14,313 bases of DNA, from positions 1-14,313 of the forward strand of contig JALHJB010000030.1 of the NCBI GenBank assembly GCA_022839745.1, read 5' to 3'. The notes beneath the pieces were generated by a model. The model was not told the DNA's origin. It worked only from the letters and a program-made list of their open reading frames with translations, and made no database searches. Shown here piece by piece: positions 1 through 6,917 of this stretch; position 1 is the first letter of the stretch; each line of letters begins with the position of its first letter. This DNA is from Actinomycetes bacterium (lineage in GTDB: Bacteria > Actinomycetota > Coriobacteriia > Anaerosomatales > Anaerosomataceae). The position numbers and the translations under genes were made by a program.

Positions 1-2
1 AG

Positions 3-677
3 CAGGTCTCAGGCTTCCTCAAGGCAGAGGGGATCCTGAAGATCTCCCACGAGGCGATCTACATCCATGTCTGGGCCGACAAACGCGCCGGCGGGGACCT
101 GTGGCGCCACCTGCGCCAGTCGGGCAAACGGGCGCGCAAGCGGTACCGTTCCCGCGACTGGCGCGGAAGACTCGCAGGTAAACGCCACATCTCGGAGCGG
201 CCGCCCGAGGTGGAGACGAGGCGCGAGGTCGGTCACTGGGAGATCGACACGGTGATGGGAAACGAGCACGGGCGCAACAGCGTGGTGACATTAGTCGAGC
301 GGGCGACCGGGTTCCTGGTGATGGGCAAGCTCGCCCGTCACTGCGCCGCAGACACCGTCGCACGGTGCATCGAGCTCATCGAGCGCCACGCCGGTCGGGT
401 CGTCACGATCACCGCGGACAACGGCACCGAGTTCCATTCCTACAAGCAGATCGAGGCCGCGACCGGCGTCGAGTTCTACTTCGCGACCCCTCACCACTCA
501 TGGGAGCGCGGCACCAACGAGAACACCAACGGGCTCATCCGCCAGTACCTGCCGAAGAGGACGAGCATGGCGCACGTCACGCAGGATGACTGCGACGCGA
601 TCGCGGCGAAGCTCAACTCACGACCGCGCAAGCGGCTCGGCTACAAGACCCCGGAGGAATGCTATGCACGATCGTAG
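3..677 (+). CDS. IS30-family transposase, 5'-truncated by window edge
   Basis: DDE-type transposase that would cut and join the ends of an IS30-family insertion sequence. The reading frame is open from base 3 with no start in view, so only the C-terminal ~224 residues are present; IS30 transposases usually run 320-400 residues with an N-terminal helix-turn-helix, which must lie to the left. Visible core motifs are HWEIDTVMG (first Asp), TADNGTEF (second Asp) and WERGTNENTNG (Glu). Exactly 33 residues separate the second Asp from the Glu of NEN, the classic IS30 spacing. The C-terminal RPRKRLGYKTPEE segment is also family-typical. It is the only clearly supported plus-strand gene and converges on the polysaccharide block. 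The frame is intact as far as seen, so the element could be active; completeness of the left part is unknown. Confidence 0.93.
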   Translation, partial: QVSGFLKAEGILKISHEAIYIHVWADKRAGGDLWRHLRQSGKRARKRYRSRDWRGRLAGKRHISERPPEVETRREVGHWEIDTVMGNEHGRNSVVTLVERATGFLVMGKLARHCAADTVARCIELIERHAGRVVTITADNGTEFHSYKQIEAATGVEFYFATPHHSWERGTNENTNGLIRQYLPKRTSMAHVTQDDCDAIAAKLNSRPRKRLGYKTPEECYARS

Positions 678-697
678 GAAGTCGCTCAGACGGGCGG

Positions 698-721
698 TGT
701 GTTGCGATTCAAACTTGAAGT
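698..721 (+). repeat. Putative right terminal inverted repeat of the IS30-like element
   Basis: About 20 bases after the transposase stop lies a GTGTTGCGATTCAAACTTGA stretch. IS30-family elements commonly end with a TGTTGCA/GA...TTGAA-type inverted repeat just downstream of the transposase, so this is a candidate right end. The matching left end is outside the window, so neither the repeat pairing nor the target duplication can be confirmed. Confidence 0.4.
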
Positions 722-737
722 CAGGCGCGCACAGTCT

Positions 738-1169
738 CTAGTAGGAGCCCAGCAAGGCAGCCATCGCAATACCGTACGCGATCACCGCCACAGTGTTGAC
801 GATGAACCCGATCAAGGCGCCTTTGCCGGCCGAGCCCGCCTTGAGTGGTGTCTGATCCTTCCATACGAGATAGAGAATGAACCCGACAATCGGGATGAAG
901 AACCCAAGCACTGCGAAGCCGATGCTGGGCGCATCCGTTGTGGCCGCCGTCCTAGGTGCACTAGCCCCGCATGCGACGCAAACGACGGCAGCGTCGCCGA
1001 GCTGTGTCCCGCAGTTGCTGCAGAACCGCACGGCGCCTCCGCCTTGGGCCGCCACGGGCACTCCCCGATTCGCGTTGGCCTTTGACCAACTGATAGCCAC
1101 AACGACGATCACCACCAATAGCACTCCGCAAATGAGAAGGTCGCTTCCCGGTAGTCCGAAAGCTGCCAT
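738..1169 (-). CDS. Zinc-ribbon membrane protein of unknown function
   Basis: 143-residue protein with one hydrophobic segment at ~9-27, a zinc ribbon with paired cysteines CSNC (50 and 53) and CVAC (64 and 67), then two hydrophobic segments at ~83-103 and ~117-139. Small bacterial proteins joining a zinc ribbon to a short membrane domain are widespread and mostly uncharacterised; I assign no function. The ATG start is supported by an AGGGAGGG Shine-Dalgarno stretch at 1173-1180. It lies 73 bases after the dehydratase stop in the same direction, so it may be the last cotranscribed gene, but no biosynthetic role is implied. The stop is only ~17 bases from the putative IS end; the C terminus (ALLGSY) looks natural rather than IS-derived. 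Confidence 0.8.
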   Translation of the reverse strand: MAAFGLPGSDLLICGVLLVVIVVVAISWSKANANRGVPVAAQGGGAVRFCSNCGTQLGDAAVVCVACGASAPRTAATTDAPSIGFAVLGFFIPIVGFILYLVWKDQTPLKAGSAGKGALIGFIVNTVAVIAYGIAMAALLGSY

Positions 1170-1242
1170 GTGCCCTCCCTCGACTCCGCCCTTGCCAACA
1201 GTCTCTTACAGTCCGCTTCACGCCACATGCCGCCCCCGCCCC

Positions 1243-3156
1243 TCACTCCCCCGCCGCGGCCGGCGCCTCGTCGCCCTCACGCCACTCGAACTCGCCGCGC
1301 GAGAGACGCTCGAGGAAGCGCTTGAGCCCCGGATTCTCACCCATCCGCGCCTGCATGATGAGCTCGTGGAGCTCCTCGGGGAACTCGGGCGTGATGCGCG
1401 GGAGCGCCGAGAGGCGGTTCACGGCCGGGCACTCCGTGGGGATGAGGTCGGCGTCGCCATGCACGAGCACCTCGTGGAGCTTCTCGCCGTGACGCAGGCC
1501 GGTGTACTCGATCTGCGCGGACACGCCCGAGAGCACGATCATGCGCTTGGCCAGGTCCACGATGCGCACAGGCTCGCCCATGTCGAGCACAAAGATGTCG
1601 CCACCCTCGCTCATCGCCTGCGCCTGGAGCACGAGGCGCGCGGCCTCAGGGATCGTCATGAAGTAGCGCGTCACACCAGGGTCGGTGACCGTGATGGGCC
1701 CGCCTAGCCGCAGCTGGTTCTCGAAGATGGGGATCACGCTCCCCCGGCTGCCGAGCACGTTGCCAAAGCGCACGGCCACCGCACTGATGCCGTAGCGCGC
1801 CGCCGAGAGCATCACCATCTCAGCGAGCGCCTTGGTGGCGCCCATCACGTTGCGCGGATCGACCGCCTTGTCGGTGGAGATGAGCACGAAGCGTTCCGCC
1901 CCCACGCGGTGGCACTCGTTCAGCACGTTCATCGTGCCCATCACGTTGGCGCGAATGGCCTCTTCGGGCTCGTCCTCCATCACCGGCACGTGCTTGTACG
2001 CGGCGGCGTGGAACACCACCGCGGGGCGCTCCTCGAGGAAGACCTTGCGGAGCTTGCGGTCGTCGCGGACATCGCAGATGCGCATGACCGCCACATCCGG
2101 GCACAGACGGTTCATCTCGAGGTAGAGCTCGTACAGGCGCGTCTCGTCGATCTCAACCAGCACCAGCTTGGACGGCCGCATGTTCATGATCTGACGGCAG
2201 AGCTCCGAGCCGATCGAACCCGCGGCACCGGTGACAGCCACCACCTTGCCCGTGAGCGTTTCCGCGATGAGGTCCACGTCCACCTCGTTGGGTTCACGGC
2301 CGAGGAGGTCCTCGATCTCGACAGGCCGAAGATCCGCAACACCTGCCGAGGTGGCGTCGCTCGTGAGACCGGAGACGATCTTGGTCCGGATGCCGGCCGC
2401 GGTGCACATCTCGAGCACCTCGCGCCTACGGTCCGCGCTCATCGACGGCACCGCCACGAGAATCTCATCCACGTCGTGCCACACGGCGAGACGGTGCAGA
2501 TCGTCGATCGGGCCGAGGACCTTCTTGCCGCGCACATGTAGGCCGGTCTTACGCGGATCGTCGTCGACGAACCCTACGACCTTCCACCCCAACTGCGGCT
2601 GTGTCTCGATGTCGCGTAGCAGCAGCGAACCCGCATCGCCCGCGCCGATGATCAGCACACGGTACTCGCCGTGGTTCGCGGCGCCGGTCATGACCACCCA
2701 CAGCCGGCCGACACTGCGCAGCGCTGCAAGACCGATGTACGCGAACGCGCAGCCCGCAAGGATGACCCCGTAGGGCACCACCCGCCAGCCGACGAACTGC
2801 TGCACGAGCACGTCAAACGCGAAGAAGAACACCATGGCCGCGAACACGGCGCCAGTGAGACGTGTCATGACATCGATGCCCACATAGCGCAGCACCACGT
2901 GGTAGAGGCCGAACGCCCAGAGAAAGACCAGGAAGACCACGATGCCGGCCAAGACGGCAGGCACAACATAGGGCGTGTACTCCGCGAGGATGCGCCCCTC
3001 GAATCGGGCAAGATACGCGAGCCCCACTGACATGGCGATCATGAGCGCGTCGGCGAGCATCATCAGGCCGATTTGGAGAGATCGGGAATGGTGGGCACGC
3101 AGCTTGAAACGCGTCAGCGGTGAGACTTCAGCGATATGCGGTTCGTCAGACGCCAT
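1243..3156 (-). CDS. Membrane-bound nucleotide-sugar 4,6-dehydratase (FlaA1/PglF/CapD/WbpM family)
   Basis: 637 residues, the usual size of the long membrane-bound members of this family, which convert UDP-GlcNAc to a UDP-4-keto-6-deoxy sugar. Four membrane helices at ~29-50, 64-87, 101-120 and 127-147 are followed by a first Rossmann domain (GAGDAGS, 171-177; CoA-binding-like) and the catalytic SDR domain, with NAD-binding TGAAGSIG at 309-316, catalytic STDK at 427-430 and MGATK at 438-442, the Met replacing the usual SDR Tyr as is normal here. It overlaps the end of the upstream phosphoglycosyl transferase gene by 11 bases. With the aminotransferase and acetyltransferase upstream it probably supplies the keto sugar for a diacetylbacillosamine-like sugar. 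Exact stereochemistry and nucleotide are inferred, so no PglF symbol is given. Codons are very strongly GC-ending. Confidence 0.93.
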   Translation of the reverse strand: MASDEPHIAEVSPLTRFKLRAHHSRSLQIGLMMLADALMIAMSVGLAYLARFEGRILAEYTPYVVPAVLAGIVVFLVFLWAFGLYHVVLRYVGIDVMTRLTGAVFAAMVFFFAFDVLVQQFVGWRVVPYGVILAGCAFAYIGLAALRSVGRLWVVMTGAANHGEYRVLIIGAGDAGSLLLRDIETQPQLGWKVVGFVDDDPRKTGLHVRGKKVLGPIDDLHRLAVWHDVDEILVAVPSMSADRRREVLEMCTAAGIRTKIVSGLTSDATSAGVADLRPVEIEDLLGREPNEVDVDLIAETLTGKVVAVTGAAGSIGSELCRQIMNMRPSKLVLVEIDETRLYELYLEMNRLCPDVAVMRICDVRDDRKLRKVFLEERPAVVFHAAAYKHVPVMEDEPEEAIRANVMGTMNVLNECHRVGAERFVLISTDKAVDPRNVMGATKALAEMVMLSAARYGISAVAVRFGNVLGSRGSVIPIFENQLRLGGPITVTDPGVTRYFMTIPEAARLVLQAQAMSEGGDIFVLDMGEPVRIVDLAKRMIVLSGVSAQIEYTGLRHGEKLHEVLVHGDADLIPTECPAVNRLSALPRITPEFPEELHELIMQARMGENPGLKRFLERLSRGEFEWREGDEAPAAAGE

Positions 3157-3775
3157 CTTGCGTCTCGCTCTCCCGCAGCATGCGCAGCAGTGTCTGGAAG
3201 ATTATCCTTACATCGGAGCAGAAAGTGCGACCTCTGACGTAGTCTACATAACGACGCGTCTTCTCGGGAAGCAGTACCTCCCTGTAGTACGTGGTCGGGT
3301 TCTCCGCCTTCGCGAGCAGGGTCGACTCGTTATAGAACTGCACTGCGGTGGGATCGGTTATGCCTGGTCTGACTGACCACACTTCAGCTTGTTCCGGATA
3401 TACGAACGCGAATTCGGGGACCTCCGGACGTGGGCCGACGAGACTCATATCGCCTTTGAGCACGTTCACCAGTTGCGGGAGTTCATCGAGTTTATACTGC
3501 CGCAGGATGCGACCAGTTCGCGTCACTCGCGGGTCCGCCCCCACAGACAGCCTCCCGGTCGACTCAGCGTCGGCAATCATGGTACGGAACTTGAGCATCG
3601 TAAACGGCTTGCCATTCAGCCCGATGCGAGTCTGGCGAAAGAGCACCGGCGGGCCTGAGTCCAGCAGTACCGCCAGCGCGATCAGGCTGAGCGGAAGCGC
3701 CAAGAGGATGAGACCGACCGCTGAAGCCACCGTGTCAAGGGCGCGCTTAGCCAAGATGTGATCGCGCTCCGACAA
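3146..3775 (-). CDS. Monotopic phosphoglycosyl transferase initiating the repeat unit
   Basis: Small (209 residue) bacterial sugar transferase of the PglC/WbaP catalytic-domain superfamily. It transfers a phosphosugar from a UDP-sugar to undecaprenyl phosphate at the inner face of the membrane. Seen: KRALD then a hydrophobic re-entrant helix at ~15-38, the FRQTRIG and LKFRTM motifs, the catalytic Asp-Glu dyad in KLDELPQL (97-98) and VGPRPE (113-118). The C-terminal part (RPGITDPTAVQF, 136-147) differs from the RPGITGLAQVNG of Campylobacter PglC, so it belongs to another subgroup and its substrate cannot be read off. The longest frame begins with TTG at 3775, overlapping the aminotransferase by 29 bases, but an AAGGA is too close to it; TTG at 3754 is another option. 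Lying between aminotransferase and dehydratase suggests it uses their product. Confidence 0.92.
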   Translation of the reverse strand: MSERDHILAKRALDTVASAVGLILLALPLSLIALAVLLDSGPPVLFRQTRIGLNGKPFTMLKFRTMIADAESTGRLSVGADPRVTRTGRILRQYKLDELPQLVNVLKGDMSLVGPRPEVPEFAFVYPEQAEVWSVRPGITDPTAVQFYNESTLLAKAENPTTYYREVLLPEKTRRYVDYVRGRTFCSDVRIIFQTLLRMLRESETQDGV

Positions 3776-5018
3776 TATCCTTGACCGCCGCAGCTACCCG
3801 GTCGATCTCGTCATCCGCGAGAGACGGGTACAGGGGCAGTGACAGAACTTCATCGAACGCGCGCTCCGCCACGGGAAAGTCTCCAGGCTGGTAGCCGAAA
3901 CGGTCGCGATAGTACGAATGCAGGTGGAGTGGGATGAAGTGCACGCTTGTGCCGATTCCGCGCTCCTGGAGCTGCTCGATGAGTCCATCCCGATTCTCCG
4001 AGCCGGCGGCCCTCTTCACACGAAGAACGTAGAGATGCCATGCGTGCGTGCCCCGGTCGGGAGCACTGGGCGTGATGACGTTGTCCACTCCCCTCAGACT
4101 GTGGCTGTACCGCTCGACAATCGCGAGACGCCGGGTATGCAGCTCGTCGATTCGTCCGAGTTGGCCAACCCCGAGAGCAGCGGCAACATCAGTCATGTTG
4201 TACTTGAAGCCGGGCTCGAGAATATCGTATCGCCACGTACCAGCAGCGGTGTAGCGCTTCCAGGCATCCCGACTGATGCCGTGCAGGGACAGACTGCGCA
4301 TCCTATCGGCAATTGCCGAATCATCGGTCGTGGCCATACCACCCTCACCGGTACTGAGGTTCTTGGTCGCGTAGAACGAGAATGCGCCTACACGCCCAAA
4401 CGTGCCTGCATGCCGTTCCCCATCGGTCGTCTCTACGGCATGCGCCGCGTCCTCGATCACGGGAATGCCGTACCTGCTCGCTACCGACAAGATTCGCTGC
4501 ATGTCGCACAGCCAGCCGGCATAGTGAACCGGAATGATGGCCTTCACATCCGCGACCGTTGCATCATCAGGCAGTGCGCGTGTGACTCCCCGGGGGAGTG
4601 TCCCCGCCGCAACCGCCTCGCGAAGAGCCGATTGTGGCTGATCAGCGGCCAAGCAGTCACACAATACTTCGATCTGCGATGCATTGATGTTGAGCGATGT
4701 GTCATCGACATCCAGCAGGACCGGTATCGCACCCAAGTAGGCAACCACCTCCGCGGTCGCCGCAAATGTCCAGGTAGTCGTCAGCACGATATCACCGCGA
4801 CCCACACCAGCGGCAACCAGGGCGACATGGAGCGCAGCTGTGCAGGAGTTGAGCGCGACAGCGTACCGCGCACCAACATACTCGGCGAACCTCTGCTCGA
4901 ACTCTTTCACCATCGGTCCGGTGGTCCACCATCCGGAGCGCAGCACCTGCGTCACACGTGCCAGATCCTCATCAGCAACCCAGGGGCGAGAGAACGGAAT
5001 AGGCTCATCGCGCGACAT
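3747..5018 (-). CDS. PLP-dependent sugar-nucleotide aminotransferase (DegT/DnrJ/EryC1/StrS family)
   Basis: Aminates a 4-keto nucleotide sugar, using glutamate as donor in characterised relatives. Residues are numbered from the chosen ATG at 5018: PFSRPW (8-13) and GWWTTGP (29-35) match the ArnB/PglE-type N terminus, VIEDAAHA (187-194) holds the Asp that pairs with the PLP ring nitrogen, and SFYATKN carries the Schiff-base Lys at 219. Late motifs GFKYNMTD (270-277) and VHFIPLH (359-365) are also family-typical. The frame extends 11 codons further to 5051, but GAGGGGGAG at 5023-5031 sits four bases before 5018 and the family N terminus begins there. It is 423 residues with a ~38-residue insert (~121-158) before the VKAIIPVHYAG strand. 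It overlaps the acetyltransferase by 14 bases and probably acts on the keto sugar from the dehydratase at 1243-3156. Confidence 0.93.
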   Translation of the reverse strand: MSRDEPIPFSRPWVADEDLARVTQVLRSGWWTTGPMVKEFEQRFAEYVGARYAVALNSCTAALHVALVAAGVGRGDIVLTTTWTFAATAEVVAYLGAIPVLLDVDDTSLNINASQIEVLCDCLAADQPQSALREAVAAGTLPRGVTRALPDDATVADVKAIIPVHYAGWLCDMQRILSVASRYGIPVIEDAAHAVETTDGERHAGTFGRVGAFSFYATKNLSTGEGGMATTDDSAIADRMRSLSLHGISRDAWKRYTAAGTWRYDILEPGFKYNMTDVAAALGVGQLGRIDELHTRRLAIVERYSHSLRGVDNVITPSAPDRGTHAWHLYVLRVKRAAGSENRDGLIEQLQERGIGTSVHFIPLHLHSYYRDRFGYQPGDFPVAERAFDEVLSLPLYPSLADDEIDRVAAAVKDIVGARSHLG

Positions 5019-5664
5019 TTGGCTCCCCCTCAAGAACGAACCAGTACTCATTCATCCTGCGTCCCTCTGGCGTGCTGAAGGTACTCTCCAAACGCCAACC
5101 CATCTTCTGCAGGAGCGCGTTCCAGCCATCGTTGCCTTCAGCATCCGCATGCAGATACACGGCTGAGGAGCCACGAGCTCGCGCTTCCTCGAGAAACGCA
5201 TTGACCAAAGTACGCCCCACACCACGCCCTTGCGTATCTGAACGCACGCCGATCGAGTACAGACCGCCGAGGTTGTCACCGTGGGGCTGGGTACTAGGAT
5301 ATCTTGTGGCACGCACTATGCGCCATGTAGCCCCCGGATTCCGAAGGAGTCCCGGCACGGAGGCGACTGCGAATGCCAGCCATCGGCGAGTCAGGAGCCG
5401 CCTGTAGAAGCCCGATGGATTCATGGACCCAACCGCGAAGCCAACCACATCACCGGACGAGTCAATGGCGACCCGTGCAATCGCTGTCGGGTCATCAATC
5501 AGAGAGGCGTAGTACGTCTTCAGGAAGCCCGTGCCCATCGATGACAAGAAGAACCCTGGCATGGCCGACCGATGGGTCATGACCACTGAGTCGATATCTA
5601 GGCTGGTCATTGGCCTGGCGACCACACTGACTCGGGGCGAGTCGGTCGGCGGAATGGTTGCCAT
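5005..5664 (-). CDS. GNAT-family N-acetyltransferase, probable sugar 4-amino acetyltransferase
   Basis: 219-residue acetyl-CoA-dependent acetyltransferase. GNAT motif A is clear: LYSIGVRSDTQGRGVGRTLV (~135-154), with the acetyl-CoA phosphate-binding loop QGRGVG at 145-150, followed by the motif B region with YLHADAEGNDGWNALLQKMGW. A ~40-residue region (about 85-125) between strands is basic and aromatic-rich. The start ATG is two bases after the WbuB stop, with GGAGG at 5672-5676 seven bases upstream. Sitting directly before the sugar aminotransferase, it probably acetylates the new 4-amino group, as GNAT enzymes WecD (on dTDP-Fuc4N) and PseH do in other pathways. This role is inferred; the fold alone would fit acetylation of many amines. 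Diacetylbacillosamine pathways normally use a left-handed beta-helix enzyme (PglD) instead. Confidence 0.85.
   Translation of the reverse strand: MATIPPTDSPRVSVVARPMTSLDIDSVVMTHRSAMPGFFLSSMGTGFLKTYYASLIDDPTAIARVAIDSSGDVVGFAVGSMNPSGFYRRLLTRRWLAFAVASVPGLLRNPGATWRIVRATRYPSTQPHGDNLGGLYSIGVRSDTQGRGVGRTLVNAFLEEARARGSSAVYLHADAEGNDGWNALLQKMGWRLESTFSTPEGRRMNEYWFVLEGEPNVAR
5023..5031 (-). promoter_or_regulatory. Ribosome binding site deciding the aminotransferase start
   Basis: GAGGGGGAG read on the minus strand, four bases before the ATG at 5018 and inside the end of the acetyltransferase gene. It favours the inner ATG over the longer start at 5051. Confidence 0.75.
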
Positions 5665-5666
5665 CT

Positions 5667-6917
5667 CTACGCCTCCAGATGCGACATGATCAGATGGTAT
5701 GAGTGGGCAACGGTGTACCGATCCTCCAGGAGACGTCGGGCCCGCACACCCATCTCAAGAGTTCCGGCGGGGTCACTCATCATCGAGTCGACTGCACGCG
5801 CAAAGCCTGCCAGGTCCCCTGACTCCACCCCTATGCCGCAGCCCGATTCCGCAAGCACCTGCGGCAGATCGGTCTGGGTATCCGTGGCCGAAATGACTGG
5901 GAGCCCCGCCTCAAGGTACGACGTCAAGCGCGAAGGGAAGTTGGGAATCGTGAACCTTCGATCGAGGAGAACCAGCCCGGCATCCGCATCAGCCAGAAGC
6001 GCGGTGAAGTCCCTCCTGGGCATTGACTCAACCAGTTGGGCGTTGAGGTGACCGCCCCTCACCAGGTGCTCCTTGATTCTCGGATACTCAGTACCGGAAC
6101 CCGCGATTACGAAGTACACGTCCTCCCTGTTGCGGAAGTGGTCCAAGACCTCCAGCAGAAAGCCGATTCCTTGGGGCACTCCCAGATTCCCTCCGTACAC
6201 AAGCAAGAATGTGTGATTCGGGATTCCTAGCCATGCGCGCGCCGCTCCGCTCTTTCGAACGGGCGCGGGAATGGGACTGATGCTGTTTGGACACACCTCT
6301 ACCTTACTCGGTTCGACTTCTGGATTGTGATCGAGTACGTAGCGGACGTTCGCACGAGACATGCATCCAATGGTGTCAGATACCCCGTATAGACGCTTCT
6401 CCCTCTGCCTAAAATGGCGCCAGACCAGCCCGCCATGCCGCATCATCCCGAGGTCAACTGCATTCTGCGGAAAGATGTCCTTCAGCATGAGGTATGAATG
6501 GCACCGGGTCTGTCGCTTGAAGTGTCGAACGATTCGGTCTACGTTGACCGGCGGCGCCGTGTAGAGAACGAGGTCAAACCGCTCGCCCTTCAAGTGACGA
6601 CGAATCGCCGACATGAAGCGATGCTCCATGAGTAGGGTTGCCACTCCCTTGCGTAGAGCACTTCTCACCTTCGTGACTCCGCCCGTCAAGACCCGGAGAA
6701 CGCGAACCCCATCTTCGACGCTGACTCCCGGTTGGACGCCGTAGCGCGATTCTGCAGGTGAGATTACCGTGACATCGCATCCACGGGCGGCAAACTCACG
6801 CACCAAGTCCGTGTAGACGCCGGACTCAGCAATACTACCGATGGGTGCGACAGTGAAGAAGACCACCCGCAGGGACTGCCCGTCGGGCTGGATTGGAGTG
6901 TCAGCCGTCGCTTTCAC
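5667..6917 (-). CDS. wbuB: GT4 glycosyltransferase, WbuB type; probable N-acetyl-L-fucosaminyltransferase
   Basis: 416-residue GT-B fold, GT4-family transferase. Seen: SIAESGVYTDLVREF (28-42) in the acceptor domain, LKDIFPQNAVDLG (145-157), which is the characteristic WbuB-type motif, the hinge-side GGNLGVPQG (242-250) starting the nucleotide-binding domain, and NFPSRLTSYLEAGLPV (326-341) in place of the usual EX7E region. It directly follows fnlC with no spacer (the TGA and the GTG start abut), as wbuB follows fnlC in E. coli O26-type clusters and wbjE follows wbjD in Pseudomonas. That conserved order is the main reason to propose transfer of L-FucNAc from UDP-L-FucNAc onto the lipid-linked first sugar. 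GTG at 6917 is the best available start but has only a weak GAAG-type site. Codon use is less GC3-biased than in the fnl genes. Confidence 0.88.
   Translation of the reverse strand: MKATADTPIQPDGQSLRVVFFTVAPIGSIAESGVYTDLVREFAARGCDVTVISPAESRYGVQPGVSVEDGVRVLRVLTGGVTKVRSALRKGVATLLMEHRFMSAIRRHLKGERFDLVLYTAPPVNVDRIVRHFKRQTRCHSYLMLKDIFPQNAVDLGMMRHGGLVWRHFRQREKRLYGVSDTIGCMSRANVRYVLDHNPEVEPSKVEVCPNSISPIPAPVRKSGAARAWLGIPNHTFLLVYGGNLGVPQGIGFLLEVLDHFRNREDVYFVIAGSGTEYPRIKEHLVRGGHLNAQLVESMPRRDFTALLADADAGLVLLDRRFTIPNFPSRLTSYLEAGLPVISATDTQTDLPQVLAESGCGIGVESGDLAGFARAVDSMMSDPAGTLEMGVRARRLLEDRYTVAHSYHLIMSHLEA

Noticed and set aside
1170..1242. Terminator or promoter between the dehydratase and zinc-ribbon genes
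   Set aside because: No stable hairpin with a T run and no paired -35/-10 boxes could be seen in the 73 bases.
877..1707. 276-codon plus-strand frame spanning the zinc-ribbon gene and the dehydratase end
   Set aside because: Crosses two minus-strand genes, no domain and no good start site; composition is that of an antisense frame.
3918..5078. 386-codon open frame on the plus strand across the aminotransferase gene
   Set aside because: It is antisense to a gene with full family motifs, gives no recognisable domain, and long opposite-strand frames are expected in GC-rich coding DNA.
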